Made by a program: the position numbers and the translations under genes. A stretch of DNA of 32,706 nucleotides from Liolophura sinensis (taxonomy: Eukaryota; Mollusca; Polyplacophora; Chitonida; Chitonidae), in NCBI RefSeq assembly GCF_032854445.1, contig NW_027018385.1:1-32706 (forward strand), read 5' to 3'. A model generated the notes under the pieces. That model made no database searches, had not been told where the DNA came from, and saw only the letters and a program-made list of their open reading frames with translations. Of this stretch, positions 1 to 12,240 are shown one piece after another (position 1 is the first letter of the stretch; the number at the start of each line of letters is the position of its first letter).

Positions 1-96
1 ACACTGCACTCTGTACAATCGCGACTGGTCATTACTATATTCAACTTTTGACTATAAGTTATGTGCCCTTCGGTAGCCCAGAAGACGTCAAATCTT

Positions 97-109
97 TGGG
101 CCAAGCCCA
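97..109. repeat. Short dyad TGGGC-NNN-GCCCA present in most monomers (example)
   Basis: A 5-bp perfect stem encloses a 3-base loop at offset 37-49 of the monomer. Loops seen are CAA (commonest in A1 and E), TAA (many), TCA (U3), GAA (U27, U29, U36), CAC (U28) and CGA (type J). The arms stay complementary while the loop varies. The left arm is broken to TCGGC in U31, U38 and the F/G monomers from U46 on, and to TTGTTC in U35. It could form a small cruciform or RNA hairpin, or be a protein site. It is too short and lacks the T-run of a bacterial terminator. Confidence 0.5.
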
Positions 110-2257
110 TTTAACTCACCCAGCAATTGCCTTACTTCTAAGTGCAAGACAATCTCAATGTCTTTATCTACGTGTAGAAAAACCACACCATTTGTACGTG
201 AAAACCACAAGGTACTTGATACAGTCTGCTGTAAAAAGTACAACTGAACACTGACCCACTTCAGTAAGGTGCCAAAAGATGAGGAATTGAGCCAGGCATC
301 GGCAGCTGTTGAAAAATTGCAAATTTCCCTGGTTTCCATGGAGTAAGAGCCGTTGCTGGGCACGTGATTATGACATAAATGATCATTCAATTGTCACTAC
401 AGGCAAAAGTATTGGTCGGAGAGCAACGCGGTTTGCACCATTCGATTTGTCGTCACAAAATACGTCGGATTAGCCTGTTACAAGCAGCACTGGAACAGAT
501 TTTCCACTTTTGCATTTTTGCCTGGTCTTTTTGTTAATTGAAATCGGCTACACTGCACTCTGTACAATCGCGACTGGTCATTACTATATTCAACTTTTGA
601 CTATAAGTTATGTGCCCTTCGGTAGCCCAGAAGACGTCAAATCTTTGGGCCAAGCCCATTTAACTCACCCAGCAATTGCCTTACTTCTAAGTGCAAGACA
701 ATCTCAATGTCTTTATCTACGTGTAGAAAAACCACACCATTTGTACGTGAAAAACCACAAGGTACTTGATACAGTCTGCTGTAAAAAGTACAACTGAACA
801 CTGACCCACTTCAGTAAGGTGCCAAAAGATGAGGAATTGAGCCAGGCATCGGCAGCTGTTGAAAAATTGCAAATTTCCCTGGTTTCCATGGCGTAAGAGC
901 CGTTGCTGGGCACGTGATTATGACATAAATGATCATTCAATTGTCACTACAGGCAAAAGTATTGGTCGGAGAGCAACGCGGTTTGCACCATTCGATTTGT
1001 CGTCACAAAATACGTCGGATTAGCCTCTTACAAGCAGCACTGGAACAGATTTTCCACTTTTGCATTTTTGCCTGGTCTTTTTGTTAATTGAAATCGGCTA
1101 CACTGCACTCTGTACAATCGCGACTGGTCATTACTATATTCAACTTTTGACTATAAGTTATGTGCCCTTCGGTAGCCCAGAAGACGTCAAATCTTTGGGC
1201 TCAGCCCATTTTACTCACCCAGCAATTGCCTTACTTCTAAGTGCAAGACAATCTCAATGTCTTTATCTACGTGTAGAAAAAACACACCATTTGTACGTGA
1301 AAAACACAAGGTACTTGATACAGTCTGCTGTAAAAAGTACAACTGACCACAGACCCACATGAATAAGGTGCCAAAAGATGCGGAATTGAGCCAGGCATCG
1401 GCAGCTGTTGAAAAATTGCAAATTTCCCTGGTTTCCATGGAGTAAGAGCCGTTGCTGGGCACGTGATTATGACATAAATGATCATTCAATTGTCACTACA
1501 GGCAAAAGTGTTGGTCGGAGAGCAACGCGGTTTGCACCATTCGATTTGTCGTCACAAAATACGTCGGATTAGCCTCTTACCAGCAGCACTGGAACAGTTT
1601 TTCCACTTTTGCATTTTTGCCTGGTCTTTTTGTTAATTGAAATCGGCTACACTGCACTCTGTACAATCGCGACTGGTCATTACTATATTCAACTTTTGAC
1701 TATAAGTTATGTGCCCTTCGGTAGCCCAGAAGACGTCAAATCTTTGGGCTAAGCCCATTTAACTCACCCAGCAATTGCCTTACTTCTAAGTGCAAGACAA
1801 TCTCAATGTCTTTATCTACGTGTAGAAAAACCAGACCATTTGTACGTGAAAACCACAAGGTACTTGATACAGTCTGCTGTAAAAAGTACAACTGAACACT
1901 GACCCACTTCAGTAAGGTGCCAAAAGATGAGGAATTGAGCCAGGCATCGGCAGCTGTTGAAAAATTGCAAATTTCCCTGGTTTCCATGGAGTAAGAGCCG
2001 TTGCTGGGCACGTGATTATGACATAAATGATCATTCAATTGTCACTACAGGCAAAAGTATTGGTCGGAGAGCAACGCGGTTTGCACCATTCGATTTGTCG
2101 TCACAAAATACGTCGGATTAGCCTCTTACCAGCAGCACTGGAACAGATTTTCCACTTTTGCATTTTTGCCTGGTCTTTTTGTTAATTGAAATCGGCTACA
2201 CTGCACTCTGTACAATCGCGACTGGTCATTACTATATTCAACTTTTGACCATAAGTT

Positions 2258-5200
2258 ATGTGCCCTTCGGTAGCCCAGAAGACGTCAAATCTTTGGGCCA
2301 AGCCCATTTAACTCACCCAGCAATTGCCTTACTTCTAAGTGCAAGACAATCTCAATGTCTTTATCTACGTGTAGAAAAACCACACCATTTGTACGTGAAA
2401 AACACAAGGTACTTGATACAGTCTGCTGTAAAAAGTACAACTGACCACAGACCCACATGAATAAGGTGCCAAAAGATGCGGAATTGAGCCAGGCATCGGC
2501 AGCTGTTGAAAAATTGCAAATTTCCCTGGTTTCCATGGAGTAAGAGCCGTTGCTGGGCACGTGATTATGACATAAATGATCATTCAATTGTCACTACAGG
2601 CAAAAGTATTGGTCGGAGAGCAACGCGGTTTGCACCATTCGATTTGTCGTCACAAAATACGTCGGATTAGCCTCTTACCAGCAGCACTGGAACAGTTTTT
2701 CCACTTTTGCATTTTTGCCTGGTCTTTTTGTTAATTGAAATCGGCTACACTGCACTCTGTACAATCGCGACTGGTCATTACTATATTCAACTTTTGACTA
2801 TAAGTTATGTGCCCTTCGGTAGCCCAGAAGACGTCAAATCTTTGGGCCAAGCCCATTTAACTCACCCAGCAATTGCCTTACTTCTAAGTGCAAGACAATC
2901 TCAATGTCTTTATCTACGTGTAGAAAAACCACACCATTTGTACGTGAAAACCACAAGGTACTTGATACAGTCTGCTGTAAAAAGTACAACTGAACACTGA
3001 CCCACTTCAGTAAGGTGCCAAAAGATGAGGAATTGAGCCAGGCATCGGCAGCTGTTGAAAAATTGCAAATTTCCCTGGTTTCCATGGAGTATGAGCCGTT
3101 GCTGGGCACGTGATTATGACATAAATGATCATTCAATTGTCACTACAGGCAAAAGTATTGGTCGGAGAGCAACGCGGTTTGCACCATTCGATTTGTCGTC
3201 ACAAAATACGTCGGATTAGCCTCTTACAAGCAGCACTGGAACAGATTTTCCACTTTTGCATTTTTGCCTGGTCTTTTTGTTAATTGAAATCGGCTACACT
3301 GCACTCTGTACAATCGCGACTGGTCATTACTATATTCAACTTTTGACTATAAGTTATGTGCCCTTCGGTAGCCCAGAAGACGTCAAACCTTTGGGCCAAG
3401 CCCATTTAACTCACCCAGCAATTGCCTTACTTCTAAGTGCAAGACAATCTCAATGTCTTTATCTACGTGTAGAAAAACCACACCATTTGTACGTGAAAAC
3501 CACAAGGTACTTGATACAGTCTGCTGTAAAAAAGTACAACTGAACACTGACCCACTTCAGTAAGGTGCCAAAAGATGAGGAATTGAGCCAGGCATCGGCA
3601 GCTGTTGAAAAATTGCAAATTTCCCTGGTTTCCATGGAGTAAGAGCCGTTGCTGGGCACGTGATTATGACATAAATGATCATTCAATTGTCACTACAGGC
3701 AAAAGTATTGGTCGGAGAGCAACGCGGTTTGCACCATTCGATTTGTCGTCACAAAATACGTCGGATTAGCCTCTTACCAGCAGCACTGGAACAGATTTTC
3801 CACTTTTGCATTTTTGCCTGGTCTTTTTGTTAATTGAAATCGGCTACACTGCACTCTGTACAATCGCGACTGGTCATTACTATATTCAACTTTTGACCAT
3901 AAGTTATGTGCCCTTCGGTAGCCCAGAAGACGTCAAATCTTTGGGCCAAGCCCATTTAACTCACCCAGCAATTGCCTTACTTCTAAGTGCAAGACAATCT
4001 CAATGTCTTTATCTACGTGTAGAAAAACCACACCATTTGTACGTGAAAAACACAAGGTACTTGATACAGTCTGCTGTAAAAAGTACAACTGACCACAGAC
4101 CCACATGAATAAGGTGCCAAAAGATGCGGAATTGAGCCAGGCATCGGCAGCTGTTGAAAAATTGCAAATTTCCCTGGTTTCCATGGAGTAAGAGCCGTTG
4201 CTGGGCACGTGATTATGACATAAATGATCATTCAATTGTCACTACAGGCAAAAGTATTGGTCGGAGAGCAACGCGGTTTGCACCATTCGATTTGTCGTCA
4301 CAAAATACGTCGGATTAGCCTCTTACCAGCAGCACTGGAACAGTTTTTCCACTTTTGCATTTTTGCCTGGTCTTTTTGTTAATTGAAATCGGCTACACTG
4401 CACTCTGTACAATCGCGACTGGTCATTACTATATTCAACTTTTGACTATAAGTTATGTGCCCTTCGGTAGCCCAGAAGACGTCAAATCTTTGGGCCAAGC
4501 CCATTAACTCACCCAGCAATTGCCTTACTTCTAAGTGCAAGACAATCTCATGTCTTTATCTACGTGTAGAAAAAACCACACCATTTGTACGTGAAAACCA
4601 CAAGGTACTTGATACAGTCTGCTGTAAAAAGTACAACTGAACACTGACCCACTTCAGTAAGGTGCCAAAAGATGAGGAATTGAGCCAGGCATCGGCAGCT
4701 GTTGAAAAATTGCAAATTTCCCTGGTTTCCATGGAGTAAGAGCGGTTGCTGGGCACGTGATTATGACATAAATGATCATTCAATTGTCACTACAGGCAAA
4801 AGTATTGGTCGGAGAGCAACGCGGTTTGCACCATTCGATTTGTCGTCACAAAATACGTCGGATTAGCCTCTTACCAGCAGCACTGGAACAGATTTTCCAC
4901 TTTTGCATTTTTGCCTGGTCTTTTTGTTAATTGAAATCGGCTACACTGCACTCTGTACAATCGCGACTGGTCATTACTATATTCAACTTTTGACTATAAG
5001 TTATGTGCCCTTCGGTAGCCCAGAAGACGTCAAATCTTTGGGCCAAGCCCATTTAACTCACCCAGCAATTGCCTTACTTCTAAGTGCAAGACAATCTCAA
5101 TGTCTTTATCTACGTGTAGAAAAACCACACCATTTGTACGTGAAACCACAAGGTACTTGATACAGTCTGCTGTAAAAAGTACAACTGAACACTGACCCAC

Positions 5201-5551
5201 TTCAGTAAGGTGCCAAAAGATGAGGAATTGAGCCAGGCATCGGCAGCTGTTGAAAAATTGCAAATTTCCCTGGTTTCCATGGAGTAAGAGCCGTTGCTGG
5301 GCACGTGATTATGACATAAATGATCATTCAATTGTCACTACAGGCAAAAGTATTGGTCGGAGAGCAACGCGGTTTGCACCATTCGATTTGTCGTCACAAA
5401 ATACGTCGGATTAGCCTCTTACAAGCAGCACTGGAACAGATTTTCCACTTTTGCATTTTTGCCTGGTCTTTTTGTTAATTGAAATCGGCTACACTGCACT
5501 CTGTACAATCGCGACTGGTCATTACTATATTCAACTTTTGACTATAAGTTA
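2258..5551. repeat. Block A duplicated segment, copy 1 (U5-U10)
   Basis: The monomer order A2, A1, A1, A2, A1, A1 matches U13-U18 eight monomers (about 4.39 kb) downstream. Shared private variants support it: GGAGTATGAGCC in U6 and U14, GAGCGGTTGC together with a six-A run in GTAGAAAAAACC in U9 and U17, and the same pattern of ACAAGCAGC versus ACCAGCAGC at the monomer ends. Differences between the copies (CCAAG versus CTAAG loops in U5/U13, U6/U14 and U8/U16) show later divergence or patchy conversion. Confidence 0.65.
2807..3355. repeat. Representative 549-bp monomer (U6) and its internal landmarks
   Basis: This copy has the modal length and serves as a reference. Landmarks, as offsets from phase 1, are: palindrome GACGTC (24-29); dyad TGGGC-NNN-GCCCA (37-49); two direct TACGTG hexamers 26 bp apart (about 109 and 135); CAGCTG; palindrome TCCATGGA (about 275); CACGTG (about 301); palindrome AATGATCATT (about 318); and, near the end, TCGCGA about 42 bp before the next phase point. 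T-rich runs precede TTAATTGAAATCGGC. The monomer shows no obvious shorter internal tandem period, so it does not look like a recent multiple of a smaller satellite. It has no CENP-B-box-like 17-mer, 5S rRNA or tRNA fold that I can see. Confidence 0.85.
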
Positions 5552-6646
5552 TGTGCCCTTCGGTAGCCCAGAAGACGTCAAATCTTGGGCCAAGCCATTT
5601 AACTCACCCAGCAATTGCCTTACTTCTAAGTGCAAGACAATCTCAATGTCTTTATCTACGTGTAGAAAAACCACACCATTTGTACGTGAAAACCACAAGG
5701 TACTTGATACAGTCTGCTGTAAAAAGTACAACTGAACACTGACCCACTTCAGTAAGGTGCCAAAAGATGAGGAATTGAGCCAGGCATCGGCAGCTGTTGA
5801 AAAATTGCAAATTTCCCTGGTTTCCATGGAGTAAGAGCCGTTGCTGGGCACGTGATTATGACATAAATGATCATTCAATTGTCACTACAGGCAAAAGTAT
5901 TGGTCGGAGAGCAACGCGGTTTGCACCATTCGATTTGTCGTCACAAAATACGTCGGATTAGCCTCTTACCAGCAGCACTGGAACAGATTTTCCACTTTTG
6001 CATTTTTGCCTGGTCTTTTTGTTAATTGAAATCGGCTACACTGCACTCTGTACAATCGCGACTGGTCATTACTATATTCAACTTTTGACTATAAGTTATG
6101 TGCCCTTCGGTAGCCCAGAAGACGTCAAATCTTTGGGCCAAGCCCATTTAACTCACCCAGCAATTGCCTTACTTCTAAGTGCAAGACAATCTCAATGTCT
6201 TTATCTACGTGTAGAAAAACCACACCATTTGTACGTGAAAACCACAAGGTACTTGATACAGTCTGCTGTAAAAAGTACAACTGAACACTGACCCACTTCA
6301 GTAAGGTGCCAAAAGATGAGGAATTGAGCCATTCATCGGCAGCTGTTGAAAAATTGCAAATTTCCCTGGTTTCCATGGAGTAAGAGCCGTTGCTGGGCAC
6401 GTGATTATGACATAAATGATCATTCAATTGTCACTACAGCCAAAAGTATTGGTCGGAGAGCAACGCGGTTTGCACCATTCGATTTGTCGTCACAAAATAC
6501 GTCGGATTAGCCTCTTACCAGCAGCACTGGAACAGATTTTCCACTTTTGCATTTTTGCCTGGTCTTTTTGTTAATTGAAATCGGCTACACAGCACTCTGT
6601 ACAATCGCGACTGGTCATTACTATATTCAACTTTTGACTATAAGTT

Positions 6647-9600
6647 ATGTGCCCTTCGGTAGCCCAGAAGACGTCAAATCTTTGGGCTAAGCCCATTTAA
6701 CTCACCCAGCAATTGCCTTACTTCTAAGTGCAAGACAATCTCAATGTCTTTATCTACGTGTAGAAAAAACCACACCATTTGTACGTGAAAAACACAAGGT
6801 ACTTGATACAGTCTGCTGTAAAAAGTACAACTGACCACAGACCCACATGAATAAGGTGCCAAAAGATGCGGAATTGAGCCAGGCATCGGCAGCTGTTGAA
6901 AAATTGCAAATTTCCCTGGTTTCCATGGAGTAACAGCCGTTGCTGGGCACGTGATTATGACATAAATGATCATTCAATTGTCACTACAGGCAAAAGTATT
7001 GGTCGGAGAGCAACGCGGTTTGCACCATTCGGTTTGTCGTCACAAAATACGTCGGATTAGCCTCTTACCAGCAGCACTGGAACAGTTTTTCCACTTTTGC
7101 ATTTTTGCCTGGTCTTTTTGTTAATTGAAATCGGCTACACTGCACTCTGTACAATCGCGACTGGTCATTACTATATTCAACTTTTGACTATAAGTTATGT
7201 GCCCTTCGGTAGCCCAGAAGACGTCAAATCTTTGGGCTAAGCCCATTTAACTCACCCAGCAATTGCCTTACTTCTAAGTGCAAGACAATCTCAATGTCTT
7301 TATCTACGTGTAGAAAAACCACACCATTTGTACGTGAAAACCACAAGGTACTTGATACAGTCTGCTGTAAAAAGTACAACTGAACACTGACCCACTTCAG
7401 TAAGGTGCCAAAAGATGAGGAATTGAGCCAGGCATCGGCAGCTGTTGAAAAATTGCAAATTTCCCTGGTTTCCATGGAGTATGAGCCGTTGCTGGGCACG
7501 TGATTATGACATAAATGATCATTCAATTGTCACTACAGGCAAAAGTATTGGTCGGAGAGCAACGCGGTTTGCACCATTCGATTTGTCGTCACAAAATACG
7601 TCGGATTAGCCTCTTACAAGCAGCACTGGAACAGATTTTCCACTTTTGCATTTTTGCCTGGTCTTTTTGTTAATTGAAATCGGCTACACTGCACTCTGTA
7701 CAATCGCGACTGGTCATTACTATATTCAACTTTTGACTATAAGTTATGTGCCCTTCGGTAGCCCAGAAGACGTCAAATCTTTGGGCCAAGCCCATTTAAC
7801 TCACCCAGCAATTGCCTTACTTCTAAGTGCAAGACAATCTCAATGTCTTTATCTACGTGTAGAAAAACCACACCATTTGTACGTGAAAACCACAAGGTAC
7901 TTGATACAGTCTGCTGTAAAAAGTACAACTGAACACTGACCCACTTCAGTAAGGTGCCAAAAGATGAGGAATTGAGCCAGGCATCGGCAGCTGTTGAAAA
8001 ATTGCAAATTTCCCTGGTTTCCATGGAGTAAGAGCCGTTGCTGGGCACGTGATTATGACATAAATGATCATTCAATTGTCACTACAGGCAAAAGTATTGG
8101 TCGGAGAGCAACGCGGTTTGCACCATTCGATTTGTCGTCACAAAATACGTCGGATTAGCCTCTTACCAGCAGCACTGGAACAGATTTTCCACTTTTCCAT
8201 TTTTGCCTGGTCTTTTTGTTAATTGAAATCGGCTACACTGCACTCTGTACAATCGCGACTGGTCATTACTATATTCAACTTTTGACTATAAGTTATGTGC
8301 CCTTCGGTAGCCCAGAAGACGTCAAATCTTTGGGCTAAGCCCATTTAACTCACCCAGCAATTGCCTTACTTCTAAGTGCAAGACAATCTCAATGTCTTTA
8401 TCTACGTGTAGAAAAACCACACCATTTTGTACGTGAAAAACACAAGGTACTTGATACAGTCTGCTGTAAAAAGTACAACTGACCACAGACCCACATGAAT
8501 AAGGTGCCAAAAGATGCGGAATTGAGCCAGGCATCGGCAGCTGTTGAAAAATTGCAAATTTCCCTGGTTTCCATGGAGTAAGAGCCGTTGCTGGGCACGT
8601 GATTATGACATAAATGATCATTCAATTGTCACTACAGGCAAAAGTATTGGTCGGAGAGCAACGCGGTTTGCACCATTCGATTTGTCGTCACAAAATACGT
8701 CGGATTAGCCTCTTACCAGCAGCACTGGAACAGTTTTTCCACTTTTGCATTTTTTGCCTGGTCTTTTTGTTAATTGAAATCGGCTACACTGCACTCTGTA
8801 CAATCGCGACTGGTCATTACTATATTCAACTTTTGACTATAAGTTATGTGCCCTTCGGTAGCCCAGAAGACGTCAAATCTTTGGGCCAAGCCCATTTAAC
8901 TCACCCAGCAATTGCCTTACTTCTAAGTGCAAGACAATCTCAATGTCTTTATCTACGTGTAGAAAAAACCACACCATTTGTACGTGAAAACCACAAGGTA
9001 CTTGATACAGTCTGCTGTAAAAAGTACAACTGAACACTGACCCACTTCAGTAAGGTGCAAAAGATGAGGAATTGAGCCAGCATCGGCAGCTGTTGAAAAA
9101 TTGCAAATTTCCCTGGTTTCCATGGAGTAAGAGCGGTTGCTGGGCACGTGATTATGACATAAATGATCATTCAATTGTCACTACAGGCAAAAGTATTGGT
9201 CGGAGAGCAACGCGGTTTGCACCATTCGATTTGTCGTCACAAAATACGTCGGATTAGCCTCTTACCAGCAGCACTGGAACAGATTTTCCACTTTTGCATT
9301 TTTGCCTGGTCTTTTTGTTAATTGAAATCGCTACACTGCACTCTGTACAATCGCGACTGGTCATTACTATATTCAACTTTTGACTATAAGTTATGTGCCC
9401 TTCGGTAGCCCAGAAGACGTCAAATCTTTGGGCCAAGCCCATTTAACTCACCCAGCAATTGCCTTACTTCTAAGTGCAAGACAATCTCAATGTCTTTATC
9501 TACGTGTAGAAAAACCACACCATTTGTACGTGAAAACCACAAGGTACTTGATACAGTCTGCTGTAAAAAGTACAACTGAACACTGACCCACTTCAGTAAG

Positions 9601-9941
9601 GTGCCAAAAGATGAGGAATTGAGCCAGGCATCGGCAGCTGTTGAAAAATTGCAAATTTCCCTGGTTTCCATGGAGTAAGAGCCGTTGCTGGGCACGTGAT
9701 TATGACATAAATGATCATTCAATTGTCACTACAGGCAAAAGTATTGGTCGGAGAGCAACGCGGTTTGCACCATTCGATTTGTCGTCACAAAATACGTCGG
9801 ATTAGCCTCTTACAAGCAGCACTGGAACAGATTTTCCACTTTTGCATTTTTGCCTGGTCTTTTTGTTAATTGAAATCGGCTACACTGCACTCTGTACAAT
9901 CGCGACTGGTCATTACTATATTCAACTTTTGACTATAAGTT
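6647..9941. repeat. Block A duplicated segment, copy 2 (U13-U18)
   Basis: This is the partner of the segment at 2258-5551. It holds the same order of A1 and A2 variants and the same private substitutions GGAGTATGAGCC (about 7476) and GAGCGGTTGC (about 9131). Several single-base indels are present here, for example in U16 (551 bp) and U17 (547 bp). These may be sequencing or assembly errors rather than biology. Confidence 0.65.
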
Positions 9942-10660
9942 ATGTGCCCTTCGGTAGCCCAGAAGACGTCAAATCTTTGGGCCAAGCCCATTTAACTCAC
10001 CCAGCAATTGCCTTACTTCTAAGTGCAAGACAATCTCAATGTCTTTATCTACGTGTAGAAAAACCAGACCATTTGTACGTGAAAACCACAAGGTACTTGA
10101 TACAGTCTGCTGTAAATAGTACAACTGAACACTGACCCACTTCAGTAAGGTGCCAAAAGATGCGGAATTGAGCCAGGCATCGGCAGCTGTTGAAAAATTG
10201 CAAATTTCCCTGGTTTCCATGGAGTAAGAGCCGTTGCTGGGCACGTGATTATGACATAAATAATCATTCAATTGTCACTACAGGCAAAAGTATTGGTCGG
10301 AGAGCAACGCGGTTTGCACCATTCGATTTGTCGTCACAAAATACGTCGGATTAGTCTCTTAACAGCAGCACTGGAACAGTTTTTCCACTTTTGCATTTTT
10401 GCCTGGTCTTTTTGTTAATTGAAACCGGCTACACTGCACTCTGTACAATCGCGACTGGTCATTACTATATTCAACTTTTGACTATAAGTTATGTGCCCTT
10501 CTTTAGCCCAGAAGACCTGATATCTTTGGGCTAAGCCCATTTAACTCACCCAGCAATTGCCTTACTTCTAAGTGCAAGACAATCTCAATGTCTTTATCTA
10601 CGTGTAGAAAAACCAGACCATTTGTACGTGAAAAACACAAGGTACTTGATACAGTCTGCT

Positions 10661-12240
10661 GTAGAAAGTACAACTAAACACTAACCCACTTCAGTAAGGT
10701 GCCAAAAGATGCGGAATTGAGCCAGGCATCGGCAGCTGTTGAAAAATTGCAAATTTCCCTGGTTTCCATGGAGTAAGAGCCGTTGCTACGCACGTGATTA
10801 TGACATAAATGATCATTCAATTGTCGCTACAGCCAAAAGTATTGGTCGGAGAGCAACGCGGATTGCACCATTCGATTTCTCGTCACAAAATACGTCGGAT
10901 TAGGCTCTTACTAGTAGCACTGGAACAGTTTTCCACTTTTGCATTTTTGCCTGGTCTTTTTGTTAATTGAAATCGGCTACACTGTACTCTGTACAATCGC
11001 GACTGGTCATTACTATATTCAACTTTTGACTATAAGTTATGTGCCCTTCGGTAGCCCAGAAGACCTGAAATCTTTGGGCTAAGCCCATTTAACTCACCCA
11101 GCAATTGTCTTACTTCTAAGTCCAAGACAATCTCAATGTCTTTATCTACGTGTAGAAAAACCACACCATTTGTACATAAAAAACACAAGGTACTTGATAC
11201 AGTCTGCTGTATAAAGTACAACTAAACACTGACCCACATTTTTAAGGTGCCAAAAGATGCACAATTGGGCCAGGCATCGGCAGCTGTTAAAAAATTGCAA
11301 TTATCCCTGGTTTCCATGGAGTAAGAGCCGTTCCTGGGCACGTGATTATAACATCAATGATCAATCAATTGTCGCTACAGCCAAAAGTATTGGTCGGAGA
11401 GCAACGCGGTTTGCACCATTCGATTTCTCGTCACAAAATACGTCGGATTAGCCTCTTATAAGAAGCACTGGAACAGTTTTTCCACTTTTGCATTTTACCT
11501 GGTCGTTTTGTTAATTGAAATCGGCTACACTGTACTCTGTACAATCGCGACTGGTCATTACTATATTCAACTTTTGACTATAAGTTATGTGCCCTTCGGT
11601 AGCCCAGAAGACGTCAAATCTTTGGGCCAAGCCCATTTAACTCACCCAGCAATTGCCTTATTTCTAAGTGCAAGACAATCTCAATGTCTTTATCTACGTG
11701 TAGAAAAACCACACCATTTGTACGTAAAAACCACAAGGTACTTGATACAGTCTGCTGTAAAAAGTACAACTGAACACTGACCCACTTCAGTAAGGTGCCA
11801 AAAAATGCGGAATTGAGCCAGGCATCGGCAGCTGTTGAAAAATTGCAAATTTCCCTGGTTTCCATGGAGTAAGAGCCGTTGCTGGGCACGTGATTATGAC
11901 ATAAATGATAATTCAATTGTCACTACAGGCAAAAGTATTGGTCGGAGAGCAACGCGGTTTGCACCATTCGATTTGTCGTCACAAAATACGTCGGATTAGC
12001 CTCTTACCAGCATCACTGGAACAGTTTTTCCACTTTTGCATTTTTGCCTGGTCTTTTTGTTAATTGAAACCGGCTACACTGCACTCTGTACAATCGCGAC
12101 TGGTCATTACTATATTCAACTTTTGACTATAAGTTATGTGCCCTTCGGTAGCCCAGAAGACCTAATATCTTTGGGCTAAGCCCATTTAAGTCACCCAGCA
12201 ATTGCCTTACTTCCAAGTGCAAGACAATCTCAATGTCTTT
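10661..12240. repeat. Eleven-monomer-offset duplication, copy 1
   Basis: From the private variant GTAGAAAGTACAACTAAAC in U20 to CTTCCAAGTG in U23, this segment matches 16700-18285 about 6.04 kb (11 monomers) downstream. Shared marks in order are: GTATAAAG and CAATTATCCC with GTTCCTGGGC (U21/U32), TATAAGAAGC, ACCTGGTCGTTTTG before an A-like monomer (U22/U33), GAAACCGGC with retained GCACTC, and TTTAAGTCA plus CTTCCAAGTG (U23/U34). The front of U20 (CTTCTTTAGCCC) does not match U31, so the homology begins inside the monomer. Confidence 0.75.

Larger units (their letters stand above)
1..10490. repeat. Block A: homogeneous sub-array of A1/A2 monomers
   Basis: U1-U19 are very similar to each other. 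They share GCACTCTG where later blocks have GTACTCTG, GATTTGTCG where later blocks mostly have GATTTCTCG, and mostly CAGGCAAAAG. Two variants alternate irregularly. A1 has GAACACTGACCCACTTCAG and GATGAGG. A2 (U3, U5, U8, U13, U16) has GACCACAGACCCACATGAA and GATGCGG, and is followed by CAGTTTTTCC rather than CAGATTTTCC. Low divergence implies recent amplification or homogenisation. Local oddities are U3 (loop TCA and TTTTACTC), U12 (CAGCCAAAAG) and the one- or two-base length changes in U9-U11, U16 and U17. Confidence 0.85.

Noticed and set aside
61-609. Tandem 5S rDNA or snRNA gene cluster, because 549 bp is a plausible repeat size
   Set aside because: No 5S rRNA, U6 or other snRNA core sequence or terminal T-run arrangement could be found in either strand of the monomer.
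8614-9033. Longer fused ORFs (139 codons here; also 25566-25910, 30459-30854 and 31676-32101)
   Set aside because: Each arises from a one-base gain, mainly in a homopolymer such as GCATTTTTTGCC, that joins two frames. Sister monomers lack the insertion, so they look like error or drift products.
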